Source of the DNA: Parachaetomium inaequale
Lineage: Eukaryota > Ascomycota > Sordariomycetes > Sordariales > Chaetomiaceae
Length of the DNA stretch: 64,000 nt
NCBI GenBank assembly: GCA_033296685.1
Contig: MU854482.1
Location: forward strand, 1 to 64,000
Direction of reading: 5' to 3'
Shown here: one piece after another, positions 22,099-33,251 of the stretch
Numbering within the stretch: the first letter of the stretch is position 1
Layout of the letters: every line of letters begins with the position of its first letter
The notes under the pieces: model-generated
The model's input: the letters and a program-made list of their open reading frames with translations, nothing else
What the model was told of the DNA's origin: nothing
Databases searched by the model: none
Position numbers and translations under genes: made by a program

Positions 22099-22494
22099 AT
22101 GTGCCACTACAAGCGCATCATCGCAGCCTGCGGCTGCCGCGTCGGCGTCCTCCTCGCCCGCAGCTGCGAGCACCGCAACACCCCGCAGTGCCAGTGCCGC
22201 CACCTGCTCGAGCGCATCCGCCTGGCCACCAACTGCCGCCGCCACTCGTCCTCGGTCTCGGCCTCGTCTCCGGCTCAGGTTGCCCAGGCCAGCCCTGGCC
22301 CCAGCCCCATCCGCCGCCGCGGGACTCCCAACCGCCGTAACCGCAGCACCAGCAGCAGCGGCAATAACAGGCGCAGCGGCAGTGGTTTTGGTTTGACGAT
22401 CCGCCGCCGGAGCAGCAGCGGTAGCAGCAGCAGCGGCGGCAATGCTGGTGCGCGCAGCAGCAGCACTGGTTCTGGCGCGGGTAGCAGCCCGTGA
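22099..22494 (+). CDS. Small protein, MCHY start with Ser/Arg/Gly-rich tail
   Basis: 131 codons starting in a good context (caaccATG). The first 50 residues hold MCHYKRIIAACGC, then Cys at SCEH, QCQC and TNC: seven Cys in a short segment, likely a small zinc-binding or disulphide module. Residues 50-131 are a low-complexity tail of Ser, Arg, Gly and Asn with no structure expected. There is no signal peptide. It shares MCHY and an early Cys with the protein at 9636, as do many unnamed small ascomycete proteins. The function is unknown. The tail composition warns that only the N-terminal module may be conserved. Confidence 0.55.
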   Translation: MCHYKRIIAACGCRVGVLLARSCEHRNTPQCQCRHLLERIRLATNCRRHSSSVSASSPAQVAQASPGPSPIRRRGTPNRRNRSTSSSGNNRRSGSGFGLTIRRRSSSGSSSSGGNAGARSSSTGSGAGSSP

Positions 22495-24727
22495 GACAAT
22501 CGACGGGTTGGGACCGTGGCTTGCTTAGGACCAAGAAAGGAGAGGCAAGAGGACTTGGACGGTTGGTTCCGGGGCTTGGCTTGGCTTCTTCTCTGCTTTG
22601 ACGGTGGCGTTTCGAGAGATGGGTTGATTCCGGGGGCTGGGTTTCGAGGAGGTTGGGGGGATGGGAAAGGACCGCTGCGGAGGAATGGTGAATTAGCGAT
22701 GATACCCGGTTGACAACCACCATACCTTGACATCAATGGCAAAGTCCTGCAGTGCCCCCAGCCAGTGCCCGTCGACTGCTTCAGTTGTTTGAGTGCTTGG
22801 CCCCCCCGCGGCGAAAACACCGGCCCGCCCAAGCGGGCGTGAACTTAAATGCAGGATTCTGCCCTCGAGCAAAATTGCTTCGGCGGCTGCATTCTTCCGG
22901 GTTGACGACCCAGATGTGGTGAAATGGCACGCACTGCAGAGCTTTTCGGGACGAGTGTGGCCCGTTGCAAAAACGCGGCCTCCGGTCGCACCAAATCGCG
23001 GTTGTGTTGACGCAGGATGCAGTTGGCGCTTCGAGGTGGGGTGGTCGACCTCAGCGGAACGCCGGCTGGAATCAGTTCCAGACAACGACTGGAGAGAAAA
23101 TCGCACGACTCCACCTTGACTTGCAACGCCAGGCAGCGCATCGCAGGAATGGACCTGTTGATAGCCGCCAAAGCCTGGGCTGGGTGCCGCCGAGGCAAGT
23201 CGACACGAACGCGATAACGCCGCGAAGCAGAATTTCGGCAGGCTGCCACCCCTCCGCCACACACATCCAAAAGCACATTCCTCTTCCTCACATCCCAAGC
23301 AGAGCCCGAGAAAGCAACGAAAAGAAGAAAGCCGGTCAGACTTCCATCGACACCCACCCCGCCCGAGCGCCCAAAGGCAAGACCTCGAGAAAGCCGGGGT
23401 ACAGATCATCGCCACTCTCTATACAGCCGAGGCACGAGGCCAACGACCGCCGCCTTTGCAGGCAGAGCGAGAGTAAAAAATGGACCTCACTGTAGGGTGC
23501 CGAGGATATCGTTCATCAACCCGGGTGGGATCTGTGGCTCCTTTAGGGAACACAAAAGAGGACAACTACTATAGAAATGATTCTCTGAAGTATTGTCGAC
23601 ATGAAGAAAAAAGAAGAAAAGAAAATCGAAAAGCTGGGAGGGCGGCCGGTGTTAAATAGCTGTGGGAGTGGTCTGTGCACGCCTGCAAATTTGCAAATTG
23701 CAGATGCTTGCACGTGACCTGCAGGCAGGAAGGTGGGGCACGGTCTGAAATCTCTGCTCAGGGAAGCTGCTTGTGACTGTGTGGATTTTGAAGGCTGCTC
23801 GTTTCCTGGCTCAAGAATTGTTTTGGGTTGTCCATGCAACCAGCGAAGGAATGGAGAAACAGTGAATAGCCTGGTTTCCAGCCGGCGTTCCAGCTGCCAG
23901 TTGGCCGCCGTTGCAGCGTCGAGACAAGGGAAAATGCTTTCGGGTTTTATTCGAGCCGCTTCCCGTTTCGGCGCTTGACATTCCTGGCCGCTCCTCAGTC
24001 CTCTCATGCTCCCGACGGATGAAGCTGAAGGCAGCTGGAGTCGCAACCACTTGTCGAGGATTCTCGCGCTATGGATTCTGGGGCAGCTACGGACGACATT
24101 CCTTCTTCACCGACACAATGCCCGTCGACAGCCACCGGGGTCCAAGGCAACCTCCACGTTGCCTTTGTTGAGTCGCGTCAAGTGCCGGAGCAGTGAAATT
24201 GGATGGACGAGCAACATGGGCACCAAGCAGCTCGCTGGAGTCCGGCTTCCTCCGGCGCCCTGCAGTTGAGACATCACCGCCCTTTTCTTCCGGGTGGTGA
24301 AAAAATGAAAGATTCCTCTGTGTAGGAAGAAAAAGGCATCAATGGTTGTTCATCTGTTCACCCAATCCGCCGGCACGCCGTCTGTGCCACCGTGGTGCCT
24401 GCCCGTTGACGTCAAGCTCGGGCCCCTTGCCCCTGAAAAGTGTGGAAACAAGCTTTCGCCAACCGCTTCCCGCTCTTGGCTGACGAGGCACATGCAGCAT
24501 GCAGCCACCCGCGCGCCTGCACCCTCTGGGCCCAACCTGAGGCAGTGCCACCTCCTTGTGCACTGCCTCATCGCCCTCACCTTCCTTCCCTCTGGGCCCC
24601 CGGACCCCGGATTTCCTTTTCTTGGCTGCATCTTGGCCCTCGCAATCGCTATCAGTCTCCAACTGCACCGAGACGCCTCCTGGCAACTGCCCGAACAACG
24701 CGCATCCGCTTCAACTTGCTGGCAGCC
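22495..24727. other. Intergenic, about 2.2 kb, no gene recognised
   Basis: Located between two plus-strand genes. Frames up to 240 codons exist on the minus strand but read as unstructured Ser/Arg/Cys mixtures without domains. It probably contains a 3' untranslated region and the TVP38-like gene's promoter. Confidence 0.4.
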
Positions 24728-26011
24728 ATGGGCGACGTCGAGCCGATCGAAATGAGGTCTCAGAGGGGAAGCCAGAAGCTGCGCGAAATTGACACGGATT
24801 ACCAGCCCGTCAACTGGAAGAGGCTGTTTCTGGCGCCCAAGTATCTCGGTATGCGCCGCGGGTCCTCCCAAGACATCGACTCGAGCTGACCATCTGCCCA
24901 ACAGCGTGCTGGATCCTCCTCATCATCGTCGTCGTTTTGACCGTCATCATCACCATCCGCCATGACCAGGTCGTCGCAGTAAGCCGCCCCAACAATAGAC
25001 ACCGCGGAAACCAGCATGCGCTAACAACGGCAATGGCAGTACCTCCGGCCGTGGTCCGAGAAAGTGCGCGACCTCCCGGCAGGGTGGCTGATACCGATCG
25101 CCATCCTCATCATCATCTCTTTCCCCCCGCTGTTCGGCCACGAGATAATAGCCCTCCTCTGCGGTGTGGTATACGGGTTGTGGATTGGCTTCGGGATTGT
25201 GGCGGCTGGCACGTTCCTGGGCGAGCGTACGTCAGACCCCGAGAAGAACACAACATGCGTGGGGGGATGCTGACGGGACTTACAGTCGGAACCTGGTTCG
25301 CCTTCAAGTACCTCTTCCGCCGCAGGGCCGAGAAGCTCGAGCGGACCAACCTCAACTACGGCGCCCTCGCCCGCCTGACCCGCGACGGCGGTTTCTGGGT
25401 AAGCCCCCCGCATCCTATCCCACCACCCCCGCCAGCCACCCCCCCAATACTAACCATGCTGCAATGTCCCCCAGATCGTCCTAATCATCCGCTTCTCCGC
25501 GATCCCCTCGCACTTCTCCACCGCCGTCTTCGCCACCTGCGGCGTCAAGTTCTGGTCCTTCGCCATCGCCACCTTTGTGACCCTCCCCAAACAAATCTTC
25601 CTCGTCTACCTCGGCGTTTTACTCTTACAAGAAAAAGCCGACAACTCGGCCAAGAACATTGTGTTTGGCGTCGCTTTCGCCGTGACCGTCGTCATGGCCG
25701 TCTACATCTGGTACAAGATGCGCAAGATCAAGACGGTGCTGCTCGCGGAGCAGGCCGAGAGGAGGAAGGCGCGGCTGCAGAGTGTGGCTGATGATGGGGA
25801 GGCAGCCGGCAGGGAGTGGCTTATGGAGACGCGGCAGCCCGAGGGGGGTAAGGTGTATGAGGAGGTTGCGCAGGAGGAGGCGGATATTGGGGTTGCAGGG
25901 GCGGGGGTGCATACGCCGCCGGGGCCGCATTATCGGGCGGATTTTCAGTACCACGGGGCGGGGAGGACGGATATGGGGAGGGAGCCGATGCGGGAGCAGA
26001 CGTGGGTATGA
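24728..26011 (+). CDS. TVP38/TMEM64-family (VTT domain) membrane protein
   Basis: Five exons with introns 24849-24904, 24979-25039, 25226-25285 and 25399-25474. The acidic N-terminus leads to a first membrane helix (CWILLIIVVVLTVIITI). The VTT/SNARE-associated domain follows: FPPLFGHEIIALLCGVVYGL, then GFGIVAAGTFLGELGTW with the conserved Gly pattern, FKYLFRRRAEKLER, and IRFSAIPSHFSTAVFATCGV. A final helix and a long charged cytoplasmic tail (RKARLQSVADD onward) complete it. In yeast TVP38 is a Golgi protein; relatives are lipid scramblase-like factors of ER and Golgi. The start at 24728 follows tggcagcc and is the first Met of the open exon. Fungi usually carry two to four such paralogues, so the exact orthology is open. 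Confidence 0.9.
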
Positions 26012-26410
26012 TGGGGGTTCGGGGAAACGTGGTCTAAGGGGTTTATTGCATGTCTTGAGGGAAATAACTCACAGGCCTGGGTGTTCGGGTAGGATTCTAC
26101 TGGAGTTTGGTGTTGATAATCAGGATTGCAGGGTTGGTGTCACTTTTGCCAGGAAGATATGGTGGTAGCTAACAGCTCGACTTATCAACCGCAAGGGAGC
26201 AAAAGGGCTGTCGAATCTCATAATACAGACAGCATTGACGCAACTGAAAAGGGACAGCCCAACTTGACGTAGGAAGGTGTGAGAAGATCACGCTTGCTGC
26301 CTACCTGGTAAATACCCAACTCTTACATGCCAGATCAACCCCGGACAAAGTCCGACATCCACAAAGCCAACCCGGACGAGCCCCCTTATAGCTTCACATC
26401 CGCCAGGCCC
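26012..26410. other. Convergent 3' intergenic region
   Basis: Space between the TVP38-like gene and the convergent monooxygenase. No gene is seen; both 3' untranslated regions are expected here. Confidence 0.5.
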
Positions 26411-27916
26411 TCATTCCGTCTTCGCCACATCCTTGTAATGCTGCGTAAAGTCATACCGCACCTCCATCGGCGACATCAACAGCTCCTTCAAAAACACCTC
26501 ATCCGTCTCGCCCTTCTTGAGCAACTGCATAAACTCATCCCTCTCAAACCTCGTCGCGGGGTCCTTATCCGACACCCTCCTGAAGTTCTCCTGCGAAATG
26601 GGGTTGATAATCGTCTTCCACTTCTCGATCCTCTTCTCCGAGTACAGCTCCAGGATCGACTCGTCCGCCTTGCCGTCCCATATCCCCGCGAGACAGTCGT
26701 ACAGCCCGCCGACGTCGACGAAGCCACCCGTGATGCCGAGGCCGCCCCAGGGGTTGCACAGGTGCGCTGCGTCGGCGGCCAGCAGCACCCGGCCGACGCG
26801 GAACTTGGGGGCGCACCGCTGGTGCATGCGGTAGGGGGAAAAGTTGATCATTTTGTAGGCGTCGGGCTTGGGGCGGCCGGGCAGGATGGTCTCGAACTTC
26901 CACGGCTGGCGGGCGAGGTACTCGTCGCGGGAGAGGCCCGGGGTCTCGCCGTAGGTGATGCGGTAGAGGCCGTCGCGGGTTATGCGGGCGGCCATCTGCG
27001 GGTGTCAGCTATCCTTCCCACAGGGAGTGAGAAGGACCAGGGGCTTACGAAGAAGTGCTCAGGGTGGATGATAAAGTTGGCATCGTGCCACCCAAACTTG
27101 CCCTCGAAGTCATAGTACGTCTGGCCACGGTCAGCAGCACTTCAACCTCTACCCCCTATTCTATTGAAGGCCCGAGTCCAGAGTCCAAACTCACATTCGT
27201 CGCCACAATCTGCGCATCCCACGTAAACCCCGGAAACTCCTCCCCAAACAGCGCCCTCCGCACCGCACTACCCGCCCCGTCACACCCGACCACATAATCC
27301 CCCCTGACCACCTTCCTCCCCCTCCCACCCCCAACCTCCACCTCGCACCACGCCCCCCCGTCATCCTGCCCAACCCCAACAACCCTATGTTCCCAATCCA
27401 CCACCCCGCCATACCGCCCCGTAACCTCCCCCAGCATAAGCTGATCCAGCTCCTGCAGCGCAAGACAATGCGTCCTGAGATCTGTCCCCTGGCCATCCAC
27501 ATCCACATCCCTGAGCACCTTGCCAGCATCGAACCCCGCAATGTAGGAATGGTCGACCGAGCTGCGCCAGCACATGGTGTCGAGCAGCATCCCCCGGGCA
27601 CGGATTTCCTCGGCGATGCCGGCGCGTATGAATTCGGGGATGGCCGGGGCGCCGTAGTGCGCTGCGCGGGGCTGCTGGTCGAGGTGCGGGGCTGCTTCGA
27701 GGATGTGCACTGGGATGCCGTGCTTGGAGAGGAGGAGGGCGAGGAGGAGGCCTGAGGGGCCGGCGCCTACTATGAGGACCTGTGGAATGCGTTAGTGGAT
27801 GGCGTTTGGGGGTGGTGGGGGGTGGTAACTGGTGGGTGGTGGTGGTAGGGGAAAGGGGGAAAGGGGGAAAGGGGGAAAGGGGGAAAGCGTACTTTAGAGA
27901 AGGGTCGGTCGGTCAT
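26411..27916 (-). CDS. FAD-dependent aromatic monooxygenase (phenol hydroxylase/PheA-TfdB type)
   Basis: Four exons (27893-27916, 27195-27779, 27049-27120, 26411-26995) give 421 residues in frame. The eight-codon first exon MTDRPFSK joins the FAD motif VLIVGAGPSGLLLALLLSKH (GxGxxG). VVGCDGAGSAVRRAL is the DG motif of class A hydroxylases. VLLAADAAHLCNPWGGLGIT is the second FAD motif, with Ala-Ala-Asp where GD is common. Such enzymes use NAD(P)H, O2 and FAD to hydroxylate or oxidise aromatic substrates in catabolism or polyketide tailoring. The C-terminal thioredoxin-like domain of full phenol hydroxylases is missing, giving the short form. There is no transporter or regulator beside it, so no pathway is implied. 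Intron 1 contains an unusual purine repeat. Confidence 0.9.
27848..27886. repeat. (GGGGGAAA)n tandem repeat inside an intron
   Basis: Five units of eight (first one seven) bases, wholly purine on the plus strand, lie inside the first intron of the monooxygenase. On the transcribed strand this is a CCCCC/TTT pyrimidine tract 5' to the acceptor. It could act as an extended polypyrimidine tract or form a triplex. Confidence 0.9.
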
Positions 27917-28671
27917 GGTGTTGACTGATGGGTTGAGCTCAGAGTCGGTCTATGTCAGGGGTTGGCTGTTTCTTGTAAACTTGTAAAGGGGGGTGGAAGG
28001 TTCAAAACTCCAACGTTATGGCAACAAGGTCAGATGGAAAGGCAGAGGCCATCGTGAAGGAGTTGGGGTCGCATGCACTTATGGCTGGGCCCCTGCTCCC
28101 CCGCACTTCTCGGGACGGGGCCTAACGTAGGAATACCACGCAGTTATGCAGGTTAGGGGGCATTTTAGATGCAGGGGGCTGTCGGGGCCCGTTGATTTAT
28201 TGCCGTCAACTCCACCGCCCCGGGCTGTGAGTCTGGTTCGTGGGACTGCAGCATGTTGCAACGGTCATGGTGTGTCGAATGCGGGCGTGCGGGGAAGAGT
28301 TGGGGTTGTTCGAGTATGGGTTGGAAAGGGCCCGGAGCCGGCAGATGGCAAGCGGGAGGTGGGGAAAGAACCTGGAAGTCATGAGCTCTTCCAAGTCGAG
28401 TGTTGAGAACGCAAGGCTGTCTCGGTGTTCCTTGCCGGTAGTACTGGAGGAATGGACAATTTTGCCAGTGGTTCAGTCACTGGGGCACGCTTGGTAACTT
28501 GGAGTGAGATCAAAACTATTCTATTTCACATGTAACTATACAGTGAGTTTGTTCCCATCAAAAGTCCACTGCACTTTGGGCGCTTCGTCACGCTGACACG
28601 CATTTACGGTATTACAACAATCTTGCTTTCGGCACTAGTTCAATCTCTGATTTACTTCCCTTTCTAATCAA
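27917..28671. other. Intergenic, no gene seen
   Basis: Promoter side of the monooxygenase and 3' side of the ipa-type gene. No domain-bearing frame. Confidence 0.5.
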
Positions 28672-31577
28672 CTATCCGCCCGCACCCGCAAGAGCCATGC
28701 TATCTATCTTTTCCTCAAACGACGACGCATCCAACTTATACATTTTCGTCAAGCTCGCTCCAATCTGCCTCGCCATGTAGAATGGGAGGTCTGATTTCGG
28801 GTGCGGCTGGTGGAAGATGACGCTCCTGTCCTCCTCCCTGGACAGCCCTTCTCTCAGTTGCTCACCCGTCGGCGTAAAACGCCACATCGAACCGCCCAGC
28901 CCGCTCACGGCAAACCCGATCCTTGTCATCACGCGGACGAAATCTTTCCAGGTGATGTTATTGCGCCGACCGTGGAGTCCCTCCTGGTGGAATAGCGCCT
29001 CGACAACGGCCATGGCTCGTCCGTCGACGCGGAACACGGCCCTCGTCGGCGCCTCTGGCTCGTTTGCGGGCGCTTCCACCTCATGGTTTTGGTTTGCCCA
29101 GGGAGGGTCAGCGTTTCCTCGTCTATTCTCCTTCTCTTTCCTTTGGCTTGCCTCCTGGAGCTGGAGCAGTTCCTTACGTCCGAGACGAGGGGAGAGGGAC
29201 AGTTGAAGCAACTGAGAGTCAATGTCGCCGAGGGATCCCGGTTGTGCCCCCTGAGCCCTTCCACGGGCGCGAGGGAGTGGCTCAACCCAGTCTGCCGTTC
29301 TAGACAGTTGCAGGGGCACCGAGATGCGCTGTATCTCGGTCCACAGTTCTTCGTCCTTCTCCTTAAGGCCGCTGTCAAATTCGGACCAGAAAATGTCTAG
29401 GTTGGCCTCTGCCCTCTGCATCGCCTTGGTGGTTTCCTGCGTCGGGGTGAGGTGCACCGGATACTTGAACTTGTCGTCGGAGGGGTCCGCGTACTCGCCG
29501 AGATTTGGGAACTTGGTGTCCTCCTGGTCATCGTACTCCTTGTCATCCTCCTCCTCACTTGCGGAGTTTTCCGAGTCATCTTTCTCCTTACTTGGGACCT
29601 TTTTCTTTTTGGCATAGCCCAGGATACGATCCAACGTCCTAACTGCGGCACTCTTAATCTGCACCTCGAAGTTGCTCGCAGCCCATCCCTCTGCGCCGGC
29701 TCTTGAACGCTCATAACCCACCCCCTGAGACGGCGCAAAGACACTCGGACGGAAGTTTGTGAGCTGCGATCGTAGGTCGGCCTGGAGGCCGGCCCGTGCG
29801 ATAGTTGTGACAGCATACTCAGAGAGAGCCAGCTTCCGGCGCGGCTCCGTCTCCATGACTCGCTGCATCTCGACGAGTACCTCCTCCATCCTGACGGTGC
29901 GACCAGAGGGACCACAGCGCCTTGCGCCGTCGTAGCCTCGAATCGCCAGCCGGGCAAGCCAGTCACCCCAGATTTCTGCGTGGCGCGAGCGTATAGAGCA
30001 GAGCTTCCACCTCAAGGCTGGGTTAGGACGCGCCAATAAGTCGCGGTAACAGGGGTCCGTCAGGATGACGAAGCGAGCCTCAGCATGGTGTCAGGCAGCA
30101 TCATATTGTCCAGTGTATGTCTCAATCTCAGCAAGAGGTCAAAGTACTCGGGCGAGTCCTCCTCTAGCTGTACCGCCGACTCTAGAAACCGCCTCTCCTG
30201 TTCGACAATCTGCTCCAAGAGCGACGCCACCACCTCCCACAAAAGCGCAATCCGGAGAGCTTCGTGCACCATCTTCCGTACAGCCTTGTTAATGAAAAAC
30301 TTCCCAGGGAGGTCCACGTCGGCATGGTGTTGGCGATTCACATCTAGGATGTATTCAAACGAGTGTTGCTCGAAGTCTACCACGGCCGTAGCAAAGTAGC
30401 CCGGGTCCTGGCGCAGGGTCCACAGGCGCATTTGGGCGTCGTCGGCGGCTGCTTTGGCCAGGTCCACCATGCCATGGAGGTCGATCGCGGCATGGGGGGT
30501 CCGGTACGGTGCTTGCAATGCCACCCAGACGATGCTATCAGTGGTCTCGTCGTGGGCCGGGAGAGGGTCGGGCTCGGGCTCTTCCGGTATCCTTTCGTCG
30601 TCGATCTCGGCGCGCTTGTCGTGCAGGATCTCACGACAGAAGTCCGTCAGGAAGTTGAGCAAACGTGCCTGCACCTCCAAGACAAGGACGCCCTCGCTCC
30701 CAGCCACTTCGCGATGGATAACGACGTCCCGGGCGTCGCGAGGGGTGGGGAGAGACACATAGCCATATAACGCATCCGGTGGTAAAACAGATGAAGACAT
30801 GTCCATTTTATGGACCACTAGTTGATATGGCTGCAGTATCTTCTTGCTCCGAGTCGCCAGCTGGAGCCTCTCCAGGTCAACCTGCGCAAACACGCAGGGT
30901 TCATGCCGGCCGCGACTGTTCAGCAGCCGCAAAAGCGTGTTGCCGCTCACCAGATCTTTGAGGTTGATGTAAGGCATGAGAAAGACCTCGCGTGGCTGCT
31001 GACGGTCCTCAATAATACTGTGTAAATCCGGTCGGTGGGACGCGGGCATGTTCGGCCACGCCTTCTGCAGCGCCTTGGTCCGCTCCGCCAGCTTCTTCTT
31101 CTTCCCCCAGCGTTTCCGGATCAGGAATTCAAACTTGCCAAGAGTCCTTTGTAGTTCGATAAAGGTTGTTTGAACGTCCTCCCTGTTGTTGGTTATTTGG
31201 ACAGCGGTGGCTGTCGGGTCCCTTGGCTCATACGACAGGCCGAAGCCTGCCGCGACCGCGCGTGGTTTACCGAGACCAGCTTGTTTACGTCCTTGCGCTG
31301 CTTCGCTTGCTTGCATTTCTTCAAGTGCTTGCAGCAGAAACGCGTACGCCAGCTTATCGGCTTGTGTCCATTCCTGGAAGTGGTCTCCGATGCCCCTGTC
31401 GGTCATGTTTTCGCGGAATACGGGGTCAGCATAATAGCGCAGCCAGTCGGTTCCCTCCTCTAAACTCTCCTGGCGGAAGATGGCACGGGCCCAAGGTGTC
31501 TCCGGTTCCGTCGACATTGCGGGGGAAGGTCTATGATGATAAACACTCGAGGCGTCCTTGGGAGGGATACCAGACAT
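28672..31577 (-). CDS. 'ipa'-type large protein with HicA-like C-terminal domain, split by an apparent frameshift
   Basis: Two long frames on one strand (30060-31577, 505 codons; 28672 to about 30090, 454 codons from its first Met) read as one protein of about 970 residues. The first part holds blocks I recognise from fungal proteins annotated 'ipa protein': INLKDLVSGNTLLRLLNSRG, EVQARLLNFLTDFCREILHD, MRLWTLRQDPGYFA and FDLLLRLRHTL. The second resumes with PALRWKLC and the helical MEEVLVEMQRVMETEPRRKL. A charged, disordered linker (EKDDSENSASEEEDDKEYDD) follows. The last about 90 residues (28690-28965) resemble HicA: ITWKDFVRVMTRIGF, GGSMWRFTP and FHQPHPKSDLPFYMARQIG. The frame changes between 30062 and 30091 with no plausible intron, since the sequence there matches the family on both sides. 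Function is unknown; no signal peptide. It may be a pseudogene or hold an assembly error. Confidence 0.7.
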
Positions 31578-33251
31578 GTATCGCCACCGCTGATCCTTGT
31601 TTTAAATGCTAACTACTGTTGATGTTCAAGGTCAGCCGATGCGATAACATGCCGCTTTCTCTGTCAATAATAGCTCTGGTATTTCTCGAACAGAATCTGG
31701 GCCAATGTCATGGCGAGTAACAGCACTTCCCCCTGAGGTACAGTACCTAGACTTACACAGCCACTACCTCTTAACCGCAGCACCCACGCCACCCAAATAC
31801 CCCAACCTCCAACAACCGAATTGCGCCAGTGATCTAACCACACGTCAAGCACTCACTGATCTTCAAAGCTCTCACTCTAAACTGAGTATTACATCAATCA
31901 TGATATCTACTGACATCTCTGACAGACAGCACTAACCTACACCTCATCTCATCCCGTCAACAGCAGACTGCTACATTTCCCCCCCAGACACTAGAGTTGG
32001 CCTACAGCCGACAGACGACCATTTAAAACAAACCAGGCTAGGAACCTCAGAGAGTCGGCTCGTGCAGAGCCGACAAAGACAAGCTAAGCACCGCGGTGGC
32101 GTTGAGGTACTGCTACATCCGGATCCGGCCACGGTACATTCCAAGGACCTCCTTACCCGCCCGCCCCGGCTACAAAGACAACAGCATACTGTGCACATTG
32201 TTACATGACATGGACACAATGAACATGAGCTTTGAACAGGCGCCAACGGCCCATGCCTTGGAGAGGTGGCCAGGTTTGTTGCGATTCAGGGGCAATTCAA
32301 GAGTCAGCCGGATGGATGATTACGACCATGCCCAAAATCCGAATCACTGATGATTAGGAGAATTCCAGGTTTCCGCAGGCCATCTGCAAGGCCCTGCACC
32401 TCAACCGGATGGAAAATACAACACAACAGCTCTGGGACAGTCAGGATTGATAGGTCAAGATCACATTCAGAGGCCAAAGCCGCCGTTTGGTTGGCTGGCC
32501 TTGGAATGGCTAGAAAAGAAGCGTGAGATTCAAGTAAAATGGTAAGCCAGGTGTGCTACTATGCTACGTATTTTCCACTTGCGTGCGTGTATGCTCAAGG
32601 TCGACTACGCGCGGATCGGTGGCTGAGTTGAAAGAAAAAGAAGGAAAGAGAGAAGAGAAAGAAACCGCCACAAAAATACCTAGTATTAGTAACATTTCGA
32701 CCGGGAAAAGGAGTAAAATATATAAAAGCAGTCAACAAGCAATGGCCACGGTGTGGCTGAGAAGGGGAATGAAACGGCTGCTCACCAGCCGCCTCGAAAA
32801 ATAAACAAAACAAAAAGGTCGGGTTTCAAGACGAGCCCGAACCATACGGGTTATCCCAAGGATACACCGGTCGCTCCACGTCGGGGTTAGCATGTCCGGA
32901 ATCCGTAGCGGTGTTTGCTGCCTTGGGTATCAGTAGGACCGGCGTCAGACGTCGGGGTCGGTGCAGGGTCCAGCCCGCCGTAGTAGGAGTCATGGATTTT
33001 GATTGCTGGAGGAAGACTCGTTGTCGAGTCACCAACACTCTGTTGGCCGTATCGTAGTATCGAGGCAAGGTGCAGGTGGCACAGCAATCATCACGATGGA
33101 TGGAGGGTTGCAGTACGCTTGTTAGGAGGTACGTGTATAGGGACCGTCGCGCGGCAATGCCGACTTTGACTGTGTTAAGAGTGCGTGCGTTAAGGGTATC
33201 AACATTGAGCTACGGCTGCAAATGTCCAGGGGTCCACCTGCACCCCTGCGA
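31578..33251. other. Intergenic, about 1.7 kb, no firm gene
   Basis: Between the ipa-type gene's promoter and the 3' end of COG5. On the minus strand, 32826-33087 shows two overlapping frames (IHDSYYGGLDPAPTPTSDAG, then DVERPVYPWDNPYGSGSS) that read naturally but in different frames, so a small broken or misread exon is possible. Otherwise nothing is seen. Confidence 0.4.

Noticed and set aside
22693..23415. 240-codon minus-strand frame
   Set aside because: Low-complexity Ser/Arg/Cys mixture with no domain; GC-rich DNA yields such frames by chance.
30060..30110. An intron joining the two ipa frames
   Set aside because: The only phase-compatible donor (near 30180) would remove a block conserved in the family, so a frameshift explains the data better.
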